DNA of 64,000 nt. It comes from an uncultured Microcaldota archaeon. GTDB lineage: Archaea; Micrarchaeota; Micrarchaeia; Burarchaeales; Fermentimicrarchaeaceae. The position numbers were made by a program, and so were the translations under genes. This document shows, piece by piece, positions 23,462-31,095 of this stretch. Each line of letters begins with the position of its first letter. Position 1 is the stretch's first letter. The stretch is from the NCBI GenBank assembly GCA_903884505.1, contig CAISET010000016.1, positions 31,653 to 95,652 on the forward strand, read 5' to 3'. The notes below the pieces were generated by a model that saw nothing but the letters and a program-made list of their open reading frames with translations, was not told the DNA's origin and did not search any database.

Positions 23462-24385
23462 ATGCGAGTTCTTCTCCAGTTTCCCGAAGGCCTGAAGGCT
23501 AAAGCTTTGGAGATTGCCAAGAGGCTGGAAAAGGAGGGGAACGAGGTCTTCCTTTCCGCCTCACCGTGCTATGGTGCGTGCGATATCGCTTTGGCTGAGG
23601 CCGAGGCGGTTCATGCGGAGAAGATTATCCATTACGGGCATGCGCCGTTTCCGCTGAAGAGGAAGACTGGAATCGCAGTTGAATATGTTGAATACCCCAC
23701 GAGAGTAGATTTCAAGCTGGTTCTGAGGAAGGCGCTCGCAGACCCCGATTTTGCGAAATGCAAGCGGATTGGATTGGTTACGACTGTGCAGCATGTCGCA
23801 CAGATTGGGGAGATTAGGCGGTTCCTCGAAAAGAATGGGAAGAAGGTGCTGATTGGGAAGCACGGCCCTTTTGCGAAATATGACGGCCAGATTCTGGGCT
23901 GCGACCCCGGTGCAGCCATCTCGGCTGATTCCAAGGCTGACTGCATCCTCTATTTCGGAGGAGGAAGGTTCCACCCCATTGCGGCTGCGATTGCCTGCAA
24001 GCACCGGGTAATGGCCGCAGACCCGTTCCTGGGAGGCGTTGCATGGATGGACGGGGAGCGGGAGAAGTACCTTAAGAGGAGGAAGGGGCTGCTAATGGCT
24101 GCCATTTCAGGGAAAAGGTTCGGCATCCTGGTTTCGGTGAAGCCGGGCCAGTTTGCCCTGGAGGCCGCCCAGCGGCTGAAGAAGAGGCTGGAAGAGGTTG
24201 GAAAGGAGGCTGCAATCCTTGTTTCCGATAGGGTGGAGCCTGAGGCGCTTGAAAATTTCCACTCATTCGACTTTTACGTGAATTCCGCCTGCCCGAGGAT
24301 AGCGATAGACGACTGGGAGAGGTTCGGGAAGCCGGTCCTCAATTTGGCAGAGGCGGAAGAGCTGGCACGTCTTCTAAGGAAGTAA
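23462..24385 (+). CDS. dph2: Diphthamide synthase Dph2 (2-(3-amino-3-carboxypropyl)histidine synthase)
   Basis: Non-canonical radical-SAM enzyme that transfers the aminocarboxypropyl group of SAM to the conserved histidine of elongation factor 2. The three cluster-binding cysteines are visible in ASPCYGACD, QILGCDPG and NSACPRIAIDD. Other family blocks are LLQFPEGLKAKALEIA, IIHYGHAPFPL, LVTTVQHVAQI and ILYFGGGRFHPIAAA. The ATG at 23462 is used; a TTG one codon earlier is in frame. It follows ppsA by 63 nt; the gap contains a small hairpin, ATCGCCGAAGGCGG. At 307 residues the length is normal for archaeal Dph2. Confidence 0.93.
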   Translation: MRVLLQFPEGLKAKALEIAKRLEKEGNEVFLSASPCYGACDIALAEAEAVHAEKIIHYGHAPFPLKRKTGIAVEYVEYPTRVDFKLVLRKALADPDFAKCKRIGLVTTVQHVAQIGEIRRFLEKNGKKVLIGKHGPFAKYDGQILGCDPGAAISADSKADCILYFGGGRFHPIAAAIACKHRVMAADPFLGGVAWMDGEREKYLKRRKGLLMAAISGKRFGILVSVKPGQFALEAAQRLKKRLEEVGKEAAILVSDRVEPEALENFHSFDFYVNSACPRIAIDDWERFGKPVLNLAEAEELARLLRK

Positions 24386-24428
24386 AAATGAAAGAAAAAT
24401 AGAAAGAAAAAAGAAGGCTTGTTCGGGT
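24386..24428 (-). terminator. T-rich termination region after the pilin gene
   Basis: Reading the minus strand after the pilin stop codon, the sequence is a long pyrimidine run with several T5-T6 tracts (for example TTCTTTTTTCTTTC). Archaeal RNA polymerase terminates at such T-rich stretches. The same region separates the convergent dph2 gene. Confidence 0.5.
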
Positions 24429-24917
24429 CTATGGCTCGTACCTGCCTGTCATGTCACCGAGGACCTGCCTGGTCATGCCAGTGTCGGCCTCGGTGTAGTT
24501 TATCCATATCCTGAACTTTGCGGTCTCACCGGCAGTCGCACCTGTTATTGCGAGGCCGTTCACATCATAGCACTGTATTGCGGTCGAGGATAGATTACCT
24601 GTCTCACCCTGGATTATGTCGACGGTCTCGGGAGTCCAGGAAGTGTCACTTGCCGTCGTCTCCTGCGAGCACGCAACGTTTGTGACGTGTATCTTGTGGC
24701 CGGTTGCCTGCCCGATTATCAGGAAAAGCTGGCCGTCCGGGGAGGTGAGCTTGAATGACGAGCAGCTGATTCCTGGCGGGAAGTTGCAGACGGTAGGCGT
24801 CACGTTCCTCGGGTTCAGCACACCGATGTAGAACAAGACGGCTATCACGATTATGATGACCAAGATGGCCCAGCCGTAGGTCATCAGGTATTCCATTGCA
24901 CTTTGTCCCTTCCTCAT
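24429..24917 (-). CDS. Archaeal type IV pilin-like protein (class III signal peptide)
   Basis: Surface filament subunit candidate of 162 residues. The N-terminus RKGQSAMEYLMTYGWAILV fits the class III (DUF361-type) signal QxSxEYL, cut after Gly by the archaeal prepilin peptidase, with Glu at +5. One hydrophobic helix (residues about 13-33) forms the filament core, followed by a Cys-containing beta-rich head (VTPTVCNFPPGISCSSFKLT). Its head aligns with the N-terminal 160 residues of the giant protein at 45704-51001 (GQATGHKIHVTNVACSQETT against GQATGKSIQVTGISCSQNAT). The start follows GAGGTGGTTTGGA, and a TATA-like AGATATAAAC lies at 24967-24976. No assembly ATPase is in the window. Confidence 0.85.
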   Translation of the reverse strand: MRKGQSAMEYLMTYGWAILVIIIVIAVLFYIGVLNPRNVTPTVCNFPPGISCSSFKLTSPDGQLFLIIGQATGHKIHVTNVACSQETTASDTSWTPETVDIIQGETGNLSSTAIQCYDVNGLAITGATAGETAKFRIWINYTEADTGMTRQVLGDMTGRYEP

Positions 24918-25079
24918 TCCAAACCACCTCGGGTTTTAACATTTGTTTTGAACACTGTACGAAGTTTATATCTTCTTTATGATGAACCCTTTTTAAGCCT
25001 TTCGGCGGCTCCGGCGGGGCTGCGGCGCTGGGGCGGCCCGACGCCCCTTCGCTTCCCGCCCGCCATTGCGGCGGCATGC

Positions 25080-25766
25080 TCAGCCCTTCACGACTGTGCC
25101 TTTGTGCTTCATGCCGGTTATTGCCGCCTCGACCTGCTTGAGGTCGCGGCCGTTGATGAAGTGCGCCTCTATCTTTGAGCGCGCCGCTATCTTGCACGCC
25201 ACATTGTCGAAGATAAAGTTCGTGCCGGCCTTCCTCAGGTCGTACTCGTTGGCGAGCCTGATGAGCTGCTCGTGCGTCATGGTGGCAAATTTTTTCGCGC
25301 CGGGCCTCTTGGGCGGGCGGTCGTATATCCCGTCTATGTTGGAGAGGTTGATTATCTTCTTCGCGCCTATCTTCTCCGCGAGGAGCGCGGCATCGGCATC
25401 CGTCGTGAAGCCTGGTATCGTGCCGCCCATCACTACTATCTTGTCGGTGGTCGTCACGGCCTCTGCCGCGCGCGTGAAGTCGTAGGGTATGTCCGGGTAT
25501 GCGCTTTCCCCGAGCGCCGCGGCCATCAGGAAGGCGTTCGCCTTGGTCATCAGGATCGCCGCCTCGTCGGCGACGAACTCGTTCCCGCCGAAGCCCCTCA
25601 CCGCGCTCGCGTAGTCGCGCGCTGGCTGCCCGCCCCCGCAGAGGATTGCCAACTGGAATTTCGCCTTCAGCTTCACTATGAGGGCCGCGATGTTCTTCAG
25701 GAACTTCACATCGGGCTTTCCAGGATTGATTAGGCTTCCGCCTATTGATAGGACTACGCGCTGCAA
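25080..25766 (-). CDS. pyrH: UMP kinase (archaeal PyrH)
   Basis: Phosphorylates UMP to UDP with ATP, feeding UTP and CTP synthesis. Amino-acid-kinase fold motifs: VVLSIGGSLINPGKPD (phosphate loop), LAILCGGGQPARDYASAVR, KIVVMGGTIPGFTTDADAAL, KKIINLSNIDGIYDRPPKR and a C-terminal KHKGTVVKG. At 228 residues it is the usual archaeal UMP kinase length, shorter than bacterial ones. It precedes the PhoU-like gene on the minus strand with a 40-nt gap between them. Confidence 0.92.
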   Translation of the reverse strand: MQRVVLSIGGSLINPGKPDVKFLKNIAALIVKLKAKFQLAILCGGGQPARDYASAVRGFGGNEFVADEAAILMTKANAFLMAAALGESAYPDIPYDFTRAAEAVTTTDKIVVMGGTIPGFTTDADAALLAEKIGAKKIINLSNIDGIYDRPPKRPGAKKFATMTHEQLIRLANEYDLRKAGTNFIFDNVACKIAARSKIEAHFINGRDLKQVEAAITGMKHKGTVVKG

Positions 25767-25806
25767 GGTATCACCGGGCTTATTGATTTGCCCCGTTTTA
25801 ATAAGC

Positions 25807-26802
25807 CTATTCCCTGTCTATGACTGCCTCGGCGATGTGCATGCTGTGGCCGTAGATGCGCATTATCGCCTCGATTATCAGCCCCGTCTGGAATTGCACC
25901 TGCTTTCTCTGCAGCGCCCTCTCGAGCGCCTCCCTCTTGGCCTCAAGCTCGGCCTTCCTGCCTATAACCGCGTTGGCCGCATCCATATTCTTGGTGAAAA
26001 GCGCGCCGAAGGCGGCCGTGTGCGCATCGAGCACTGCTGCGCTGAGCGATTCTATGCCGCGGGCTATGTCCGGAGGCACCTTGCCCTTGAATGAGCGCGA
26101 GTGTGCCGCTATCTGCGTTGCCTGGTCCGCCATGTCCTCGAGGCAGCGCGCAACCCTCAGGAAGACAACGGAGTCGTACGCCGTGATGCCGAATGCCTGC
26201 AGCAGTGCGGAGTGGTGGAGCGCGAGGCTGAGCTGCCTGATGATGAGGAAGCGCAGCCTGTCCGCCTCGTCGTCGCGCGCTATCACCGCCTCTGCGAGTT
26301 CCGGGTCGCGCTTCACGAATGACTCAATCGCATCAACCTGCATCCCCCTGGCGATGAGGTGCGCTCTCCTGAGCGTCTTCTCTATGGAGAGGCCCTCGTG
26401 CGAGAAGAAGTCCTGCGCGGTTATCGAGCCGGGGGTCTCCTCCGTTATCTCGAAGCCTATGAGCCTGTCCACCTGCGCCACAATCGCGGCCCTCGTCGCC
26501 TGCGGTATCTTGCCGCTGGAGGTGATGCGCACGGTGTTGTAGCCTGCCAGGTACTTGGCAAGGAAGGCGCGCGCGAGGTGGGACGGGTCGGAGAACTTCT
26601 CCGTATTTATGTCTGCGGAGCGCAGCCGCTCGGCTGCCTGGCGCAGGCTTAGCGACAGCGAGCCGTCGGGCTCCTCGGTCACGAAGACCTCGTCCCGCGG
26701 GGCAACGCCGTTCCTCAGCACCCACGCCCTTGGCAGCGAGATGGTCAGTGTCGACGTGCCGGTGAGCTGGACCTTTCGCTTTTCCATGTCCCCAAGAGCC
26801 AT
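25807..26802 (-). CDS. PhoU-domain regulator with N-terminal SpoVT/AbrB-like domain
   Basis: A 331-residue cytoplasmic protein. Residues 1-50 look like an AbrB/SpoVT beta-hairpin DNA-binding domain (RKVQLTGTSTLTISLPRAWV..RDEVFVTEEPDGSLSLSL). The rest contains two PhoU-type three-helix bundles: SIEKTLRRAHLIARGMQVDAIESF.. and VIARDDEADRLRFLIIRQLSLAL, with ARCLEDMADQATQIAAHSRSF. This architecture is known in archaea as phosphate-uptake-type regulators. The start is at 26802 because AAGGTG lies five bases upstream. Its promoter lies in the AT-rich divergent region at 26849-26886. No phosphate transporter is next to it, so the regulated target is unknown. Confidence 0.85.
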   Translation of the reverse strand: MALGDMEKRKVQLTGTSTLTISLPRAWVLRNGVAPRDEVFVTEEPDGSLSLSLRQAAERLRSADINTEKFSDPSHLARAFLAKYLAGYNTVRITSSGKIPQATRAAIVAQVDRLIGFEITEETPGSITAQDFFSHEGLSIEKTLRRAHLIARGMQVDAIESFVKRDPELAEAVIARDDEADRLRFLIIRQLSLALHHSALLQAFGITAYDSVVFLRVARCLEDMADQATQIAAHSRSFKGKVPPDIARGIESLSAAVLDAHTAAFGALFTKNMDAANAVIGRKAELEAKREALERALQRKQVQFQTGLIIEAIMRIYGHSMHIAEAVIDRE

Positions 26803-26848
26803 ATATGCACCTTATACCCATTTGGCTTGAATTGTTCTTATTGGTTGT

Positions 26849-26886
26849 CTATATACAGTATATATTAGAATATATTCGATATATAC
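26849..26886. promoter_or_regulatory. AT-rich palindromic divergent promoter region
   Basis: Overlapping short palindromes lie between the PhoU-type regulator (minus) and the small membrane gene (plus): TATATACAGTATATA, GAATATATTC and CGATATATACG. They contain TATA elements for both directions and could be an operator. The regulator next to it has an AbrB-like domain, so autoregulation here is plausible (inference). Confidence 0.45.
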
Positions 26887-26940
26887 GAAAGGTGCGAAAA
26901 TGCGATAATAAGATATTGGCGGGGCGAGGAAAGTGCGTCA

Positions 26941-27276
26941 ATGCTGATGTTACCGCTGAAGCCGCACTTTCCCGCCGCGCTGCTGATGTTCACGCTGGTT
27001 TCGCTAATGGCGTTCGAGCCCAGCCTCGACAACAGGATCCTCTATGCCGGGGCGATCGCAATCGTCTTCACCGCGTTTCTCATCCTATTCGCGGTGGAGT
27101 ATGAGATTGTCGGCAGGGCCGGCTGGCGCAAGCACGCGGAGATGCAGGTAAGCGCTGCGAAGGCTGGGCAGCAGGCAAGGAAGGCGGAAAAGCCTGAGCC
27201 AGCCGACAAAAAGGACTGGATTCCGCGGGTCAGGCTGAGCGGAAGGCTAACGGAAGCAACACCGGAATATGGATGA
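26941..27276 (+). CDS. Small membrane protein with two spans
   Basis: A 111-residue protein of unknown family. Two transmembrane helices (about residues 10-25, ALLMFTLVSLMAFEP, and 33-53, ILYAGAIAIVFTAFLILFAV) are followed by a charged cytoplasmic tail with Lys/Ala-rich AAKAGQQARKAEKPEPADKK and a basic end. An alternative ATG lies two codons downstream. It is divergent from the PhoU-type regulator and 72 nt upstream of the serine operon. Confidence 0.55.
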   Translation: MLMLPLKPHFPAALLMFTLVSLMAFEPSLDNRILYAGAIAIVFTAFLILFAVEYEIVGRAGWRKHAEMQVSAAKAGQQARKAEKPEPADKKDWIPRVRLSGRLTEATPEYG

Positions 27277-27348
27277 GCCTTATTAACCCTGGGCACGTTA
27301 AAGAGAAACCGTTAGCGCCGGAAAGAAGGCGGATTGCCAGGTGATGGA

Positions 27349-28404
27349 ATGCTTTTGACGCCAGGGCCGGTTGAGCTTGCCCCTGAGATTAACAGGGCGC
27401 AGACCAGGAAGCTCATCCACCACAGGACCCCGGAATACAGGGAGATGCACAAGCGCATCGTGGGGATGGCGAGGGAGTTCTTCGGGAGCGACGAGGCCTA
27501 CGTTATTACCGGGAGCGGAACGGCTGGGCTTGAGGCTGGGATTGCAAGCCTTGCGAATGAGAAGGATTCGATTTTCATCCCGCACAACGGGAAGTTCGGG
27601 GAAAGGCTTGTCGAGATTTCAAAGGTATTCTGCCCGAAAGTCGTTGCCAAGAAGTTCGAGTACGGGAAGGGAATCAATCTCGAGCGGGTGAAGGCGGAGA
27701 TTGATGCGGCTAAGCCGACGATGGTTGCGTTTGTATATTGTGAGACCAGTACTGGAGTGAGCAACAGGGCGAAGGAGATAGCCGCGTATGCGAAGAAGAG
27801 CGGCGCGCTTGTGTTCGTGGATGCGGTAAGCGCAGCCGGGGGCCACGAGTTCGATGCGAAGGGCTGGGGCGTGGATTACGTTGTCACTGGCTCGCAGAAG
27901 GCGCTCGGCGCGCCGCCGGGGCTTGCGCTTGTGGGGCTGAACAAGGAGGCGCTTGCAAAAATTGCTTCAAATTCGCCGAAGGCTTATTACCTGGATTTGA
28001 GGAAGTTCGCGAAGGCGCAGGACAAGTGGGAAACGCCGGACACGCCAGCCGTCACGCTGATGTACTCCCTGGAGGAGGCGCTCGATATCGCCTTCAGGGA
28101 AGGGATTGCGAAGCGGATTGAGAGGCACAGGAAGGCGGGCGAGATGGTGAGGCGAAGGCTCGGGGAGATGGGATTCACGATGTTCGCCGAGAAGGGGTAT
28201 GAGTCGAATACGGTTACGGCGTTCAAGGTCGCTTCGCCGGAGCAGGAGGAGAGGATAAGGAAGGGGCTGCTCAAGGAGGAGGACATCCTCATCTCGGGCG
28301 GGCAGGGAGAGATGAAGGGGAAGATTCTAAGAATTGGGCATATGGGCAACTTTAGGCAGGAAGATTTGGAAAGATGTTTGAATGCAATTGGAAGGCTGAA
28401 GTGA
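27349..28404 (+). CDS. Class V aminotransferase (serine/alanine-glyoxylate type; probable phosphoserine aminotransferase role)
   Basis: PLP-dependent fold-type I aminotransferase. Seen: LLTPGPVELAPEI and HHRTPEY at the N-terminus, TGSGTAGLEAG (cofactor phosphate site), FVYCETSTGVSN, FVDAVSAAGGHEFDAKGWG and the Schiff-base lysine in VVTGSQKALGAPPGLAL. The 351-residue length is normal for the SGAT/AGT group. The ATG at 27349 has AGGTGATGG just upstream. It lies directly before serA and serS. Class V enzymes of this kind are known in methanogens to transaminate phosphohydroxypyruvate, so the expected job here is the second step of serine synthesis; glyoxylate or pyruvate partners remain possible. 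Confidence 0.88.
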   Translation: MLLTPGPVELAPEINRAQTRKLIHHRTPEYREMHKRIVGMAREFFGSDEAYVITGSGTAGLEAGIASLANEKDSIFIPHNGKFGERLVEISKVFCPKVVAKKFEYGKGINLERVKAEIDAAKPTMVAFVYCETSTGVSNRAKEIAAYAKKSGALVFVDAVSAAGGHEFDAKGWGVDYVVTGSQKALGAPPGLALVGLNKEALAKIASNSPKAYYLDLRKFAKAQDKWETPDTPAVTLMYSLEEALDIAFREGIAKRIERHRKAGEMVRRRLGEMGFTMFAEKGYESNTVTAFKVASPEQEERIRKGLLKEEDILISGGQGEMKGKILRIGHMGNFRQEDLERCLNAIGRLK

Positions 28405-28417
28405 CGGGGTGGGTGGG

Positions 28418-29308
28418 ATGATTAAGATAGTTGTTGCGGACAAGCTTGATACGGAGACAATAGTGGATATGAAGATGAGGTGGGGAGTCGTTGATTTGGC
28501 GGACAGGCCAGGGGATTTGCTGAGGGAGCTTGCTGATGCGGATGCGCTCGTTGTGAGGAGCAGGACGAAGGTTACGAAGGAGATTCTGGATGCTGGAAAG
28601 AGATTGAAGGCGGTTGCGAGGGCAGGGGTTGGGCTGGACAACATCGATACTGCGGAATGCGCGCGTAGGAATGTTCTGGTCATCAACACGCCGGGCGCGG
28701 CAACCGTTTCTGTCGCGGAGCTTGCGATAGGCCTCATGCTCTCAGTTTTAAGGAAGATTCCGAAGGCCGATGCTGGGATGAAGGCGAAGAAATGGGAGAA
28801 GAAAGACCTGACCGGCTCGGAGCTGTTCGGCAAGACCGTGGGGATAGTCGGGTTCGGCAAGATAGGGAAGGCCGTGGCCGAGAGGATTCTCCCATTCGGA
28901 GTGACGGTGCTTGCCATGGACCCGCATCCGAAGCCTTCGCCCGCGTACAGCTTCGTGTCGCTTGAGGAGCTGCTCAGGCAGAGCGATATCGTCACGCTGC
29001 ACACCGCACTCACCGAAGAGACGAGGGGGATGCTCAGCAGGGAGAGGATTGCGCTGATGAAGCCGGGTGCGGTCCTGGTGAATACCGCGCGCGGGGCTTT
29101 GGTTGACGAGGATGCGCTCTACGACTCGCTGAAGGGCGGGAAGCTCGCCGGTGCGGGGATTGACGTCTATTCGGAGGAGCCTTATTCCAGTAAGCTGTGC
29201 GAGCTGGGAAATGTCGTGCTGACTCCGCACCTCGGCGGGGATACGGCTGAGGGGCAGGCAAGGGTGGGGAAGGAATTAATAGAGAGGCTTACGGAAATCC
29301 TTGGGTAG
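28418..29308 (+). CDS. serA: D-3-phosphoglycerate dehydrogenase, short form without ACT domain
   Basis: NAD-dependent 2-hydroxyacid dehydrogenase that oxidises 3-phosphoglycerate to 3-phosphohydroxypyruvate. Motifs: LVVRSRTKVTKEIL, ARAGVGLDNIDTAECARR, NTPGAATVSVAELAIGLML, the NAD site VGIVGFGKIGKAVAE, MKPGAVLVNTARGALVDEDAL (catalytic Arg), GIDVYSEEP and LTPHLGGDTAEGQ (catalytic His). At 296 residues it stops after the catalytic core and lacks the ASB and ACT domains that give serine feedback inhibition in the long archaeal and bacterial enzymes. Start ATG 28418 follows GGGTGG. It lies 13 nt after the aminotransferase and just before serS. Confidence 0.9.
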   Translation: MIKIVVADKLDTETIVDMKMRWGVVDLADRPGDLLRELADADALVVRSRTKVTKEILDAGKRLKAVARAGVGLDNIDTAECARRNVLVINTPGAATVSVAELAIGLMLSVLRKIPKADAGMKAKKWEKKDLTGSELFGKTVGIVGFGKIGKAVAERILPFGVTVLAMDPHPKPSPAYSFVSLEELLRQSDIVTLHTALTEETRGMLSRERIALMKPGAVLVNTARGALVDEDALYDSLKGGKLAGAGIDVYSEEPYSSKLCELGNVVLTPHLGGDTAEGQARVGKELIERLTEILG

Positions 29309-29316
29309 TGGTTTCA

Positions 29317-30585
29317 ATGTTGGATATCAAGAAGATAAGGGAGAACCCTGACGAGCTGAGGAAAGCGCTCAAGGACAGGGGGCAAGAGGCGAAGGTAGTT
29401 GATGAAATCCTTAAGCTGGACTCGGAATGGCGCGAGCTGAGAAGCGCCTCCGACGAATTGAGGGCGAAGAAGAACAAGGTGACGCAGGAGATTGCGCTGC
29501 TGAAGAAGGAGAAGAAGGATGCCGAGCCGAATATTCACGAGATGCACAAGGTGAACGCCGAGCTGGATGGCCTGGCAAGGGGGGAGGCGGAGCAGGAGGG
29601 GAAGCTGCGCTGCGTGATGCTCACCATCCCGAACATCCCGCACTCCAGCGTGCCAAAGGGGACGAGCGATGCGGACAACCCGGTGATAAGGACATGGGGA
29701 GAGCCGCCGAAGTTCAGCTTCAAGCCCAGGGAGCACTGGGAGATTGCGCCAGAGCTTGGGATTATGGATTTCGAGCGGGGGGTCAAGCTCGCGGGCCATC
29801 GCTTTACGCTGCTCAGGGGGGATGGGGCGAAATTGGAGAGGGCGGTCATCAACTTCTTCCTTGATGTGCACGAGAAGAACGGCTATACCGAGATTTTCCC
29901 GCCGCTGCTCGTGAATGAGAAGGCCGCAACGGGAACGGGGAACCTGCCGAAGTTCGCGGACCAGCTCTATTACTGCAACGAGGACAAGCTATACCTGATT
30001 CCTACCGCGGAAGTGCCGGTGACCAATATTTACATGGATGAGACAGTCCAGCGCGAGCAGCTGCCTATGCATTTCTGCGCTTACACCCCGTGCTTCAGGA
30101 GGGAGGCGGGCGAATACCAGCGGGACATCAAGGGGTATATGCGGCAGCACCAGTTCAACAAAGTGGAGCTCGTGCACATCTGCGAGCCGAAAGATTCCTA
30201 CGATGAATTGGAGCTCTTGACTAAAGAGGCGGAATTGGTCTTGCAGCTCCTGAAGCTTCCTTACACCGTCACGCCGCTCTGCACCGGTGACATGGGGTTC
30301 GCTTCTGCGAAGACCTATGATATCAATGTCTGGCTGCCGGGCCAGGGAAAGTACAGGGAGATTTCTTCATGCTCGAACTGCGAGGACTTCCAGGCGAGAA
30401 GGGCGAGCATCAGGTATTGGGATGAGAAGGGGAAGCCGCAGTTCGTGCACACGCTCAACGGGAGCGGAATCGCCGTTGGAAGGACGGTGATTGCGATAAT
30501 CGAGAATTACCAGCAGAAGGACGGCAGCATCGTCATTCCGGAAGCGCTAAGGCCGTATATGAAAGGAAGGGATAAGATTGTATAG
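29317..30585 (+). CDS. serS: Seryl-tRNA synthetase
   Basis: Class II synthetase charging tRNA-Ser. N-terminal long helical arm (KIRENPDELRKALKDRGQEA, then a coiled coil to about residue 105) recognises the long variable arm of the tRNA. Class II motif 2 is PCFRREAGEYQRDIKGYMRQ, and motif 3 is SGIAVGRTVIAIIENYQQ. EISSCSNCEDFQARRA is the usual serine-pocket region. The 422-residue length fits the standard bacterial/archaeal SerRS, not the rare methanogen form. The ATG at 29317 lies 8 nt after the serA stop. Position behind the serine biosynthesis genes ties supply to charging. Confidence 0.95.
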   Translation: MLDIKKIRENPDELRKALKDRGQEAKVVDEILKLDSEWRELRSASDELRAKKNKVTQEIALLKKEKKDAEPNIHEMHKVNAELDGLARGEAEQEGKLRCVMLTIPNIPHSSVPKGTSDADNPVIRTWGEPPKFSFKPREHWEIAPELGIMDFERGVKLAGHRFTLLRGDGAKLERAVINFFLDVHEKNGYTEIFPPLLVNEKAATGTGNLPKFADQLYYCNEDKLYLIPTAEVPVTNIYMDETVQREQLPMHFCAYTPCFRREAGEYQRDIKGYMRQHQFNKVELVHICEPKDSYDELELLTKEAELVLQLLKLPYTVTPLCTGDMGFASAKTYDINVWLPGQGKYREISSCSNCEDFQARRASIRYWDEKGKPQFVHTLNGSGIAVGRTVIAIIENYQQKDGSIVIPEALRPYMKGRDKIV

Positions 30586-30617
30586 GAGGTTCAGGAACCA
30601 AGGATATGCCGACGACG

Positions 30618-30690
30618 AGCGCGAAGCGCGAGGAGGACGCGAATCGGCGAAGCCGATAGCGCCCTTTCGCCGAAGGCGAAACGGGAGGCA
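30618..30690. repeat. Cluster of short hairpin repeats
   Basis: Consecutive near-palindromes between serS and the membrane gene: GAGCGCGAAGCGCGAG, AATCGGCGAAGCCGAT and TTTCGCCGAAGGCGAAA. The same style of GC-rich stem with a GAAG-type centre recurs at about 23430, 35392-35442 and 45310-45670, so it looks like a dispersed repeat family of this genome. Confidence 0.55.
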
Positions 30691-30694
30691 ACCA

Positions 30695-30967
30695 TTGGTT
30701 CTGAAGGGGCTGCGCGAATTCGTCCTCTCGCTCGTGCTTGCGAAGGACAGAAGGACGCTTGAGTGGTGGCTGATTGCGATAGAGATTATGAGCGGCATAG
30801 GCGGGCTTGTGCTGCTCATAGTGCTCGTGCTTTTCGGGCTTGAGCTTTCGGATTTGCTGCTTGAGGTTAAGCTTGGGTTCTTCGCAGTCGTGCTTGCGGT
30901 CGGGCTCGGCATTTTAGCGCTCATGCAGCTATTGCTGGCAATCGAATGGAATACCAGGAAGAAATGA
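30695..30967 (+). CDS. Small membrane protein with two spans
   Basis: A 90-residue protein of unknown family with two long hydrophobic helices (WWLIAIEIMSGIGGLVLLIV and LGFFAVVLAVGLGILALMQL) and a short basic end (NTRKK). The TTG at 30695 is chosen because GGGAGG lies six bases before it and the membrane domain follows. The frame is also open back to a TTG at 30578 overlapping serS. That upstream part (about 30618-30690) is a string of small hairpin repeats encoding Arg-rich low-complexity sequence and is probably not translated. Confidence 0.55.
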   Translation: MVLKGLREFVLSLVLAKDRRTLEWWLIAIEIMSGIGGLVLLIVLVLFGLELSDLLLEVKLGFFAVVLAVGLGILALMQLLLAIEWNTRKK

Positions 30968-31095
30968 TGGGGGGAACCGGCCTCCTGGTTTTTGCTTTCC
31001 TGCTTTTCGGCTGCTTCCGGCAGAAGGAATTCTCGCCCTACCGAGGGCAAATTTGGCGGGTTTAAAAGGATGCTCGTGCAAAAATCTTACGGTGA

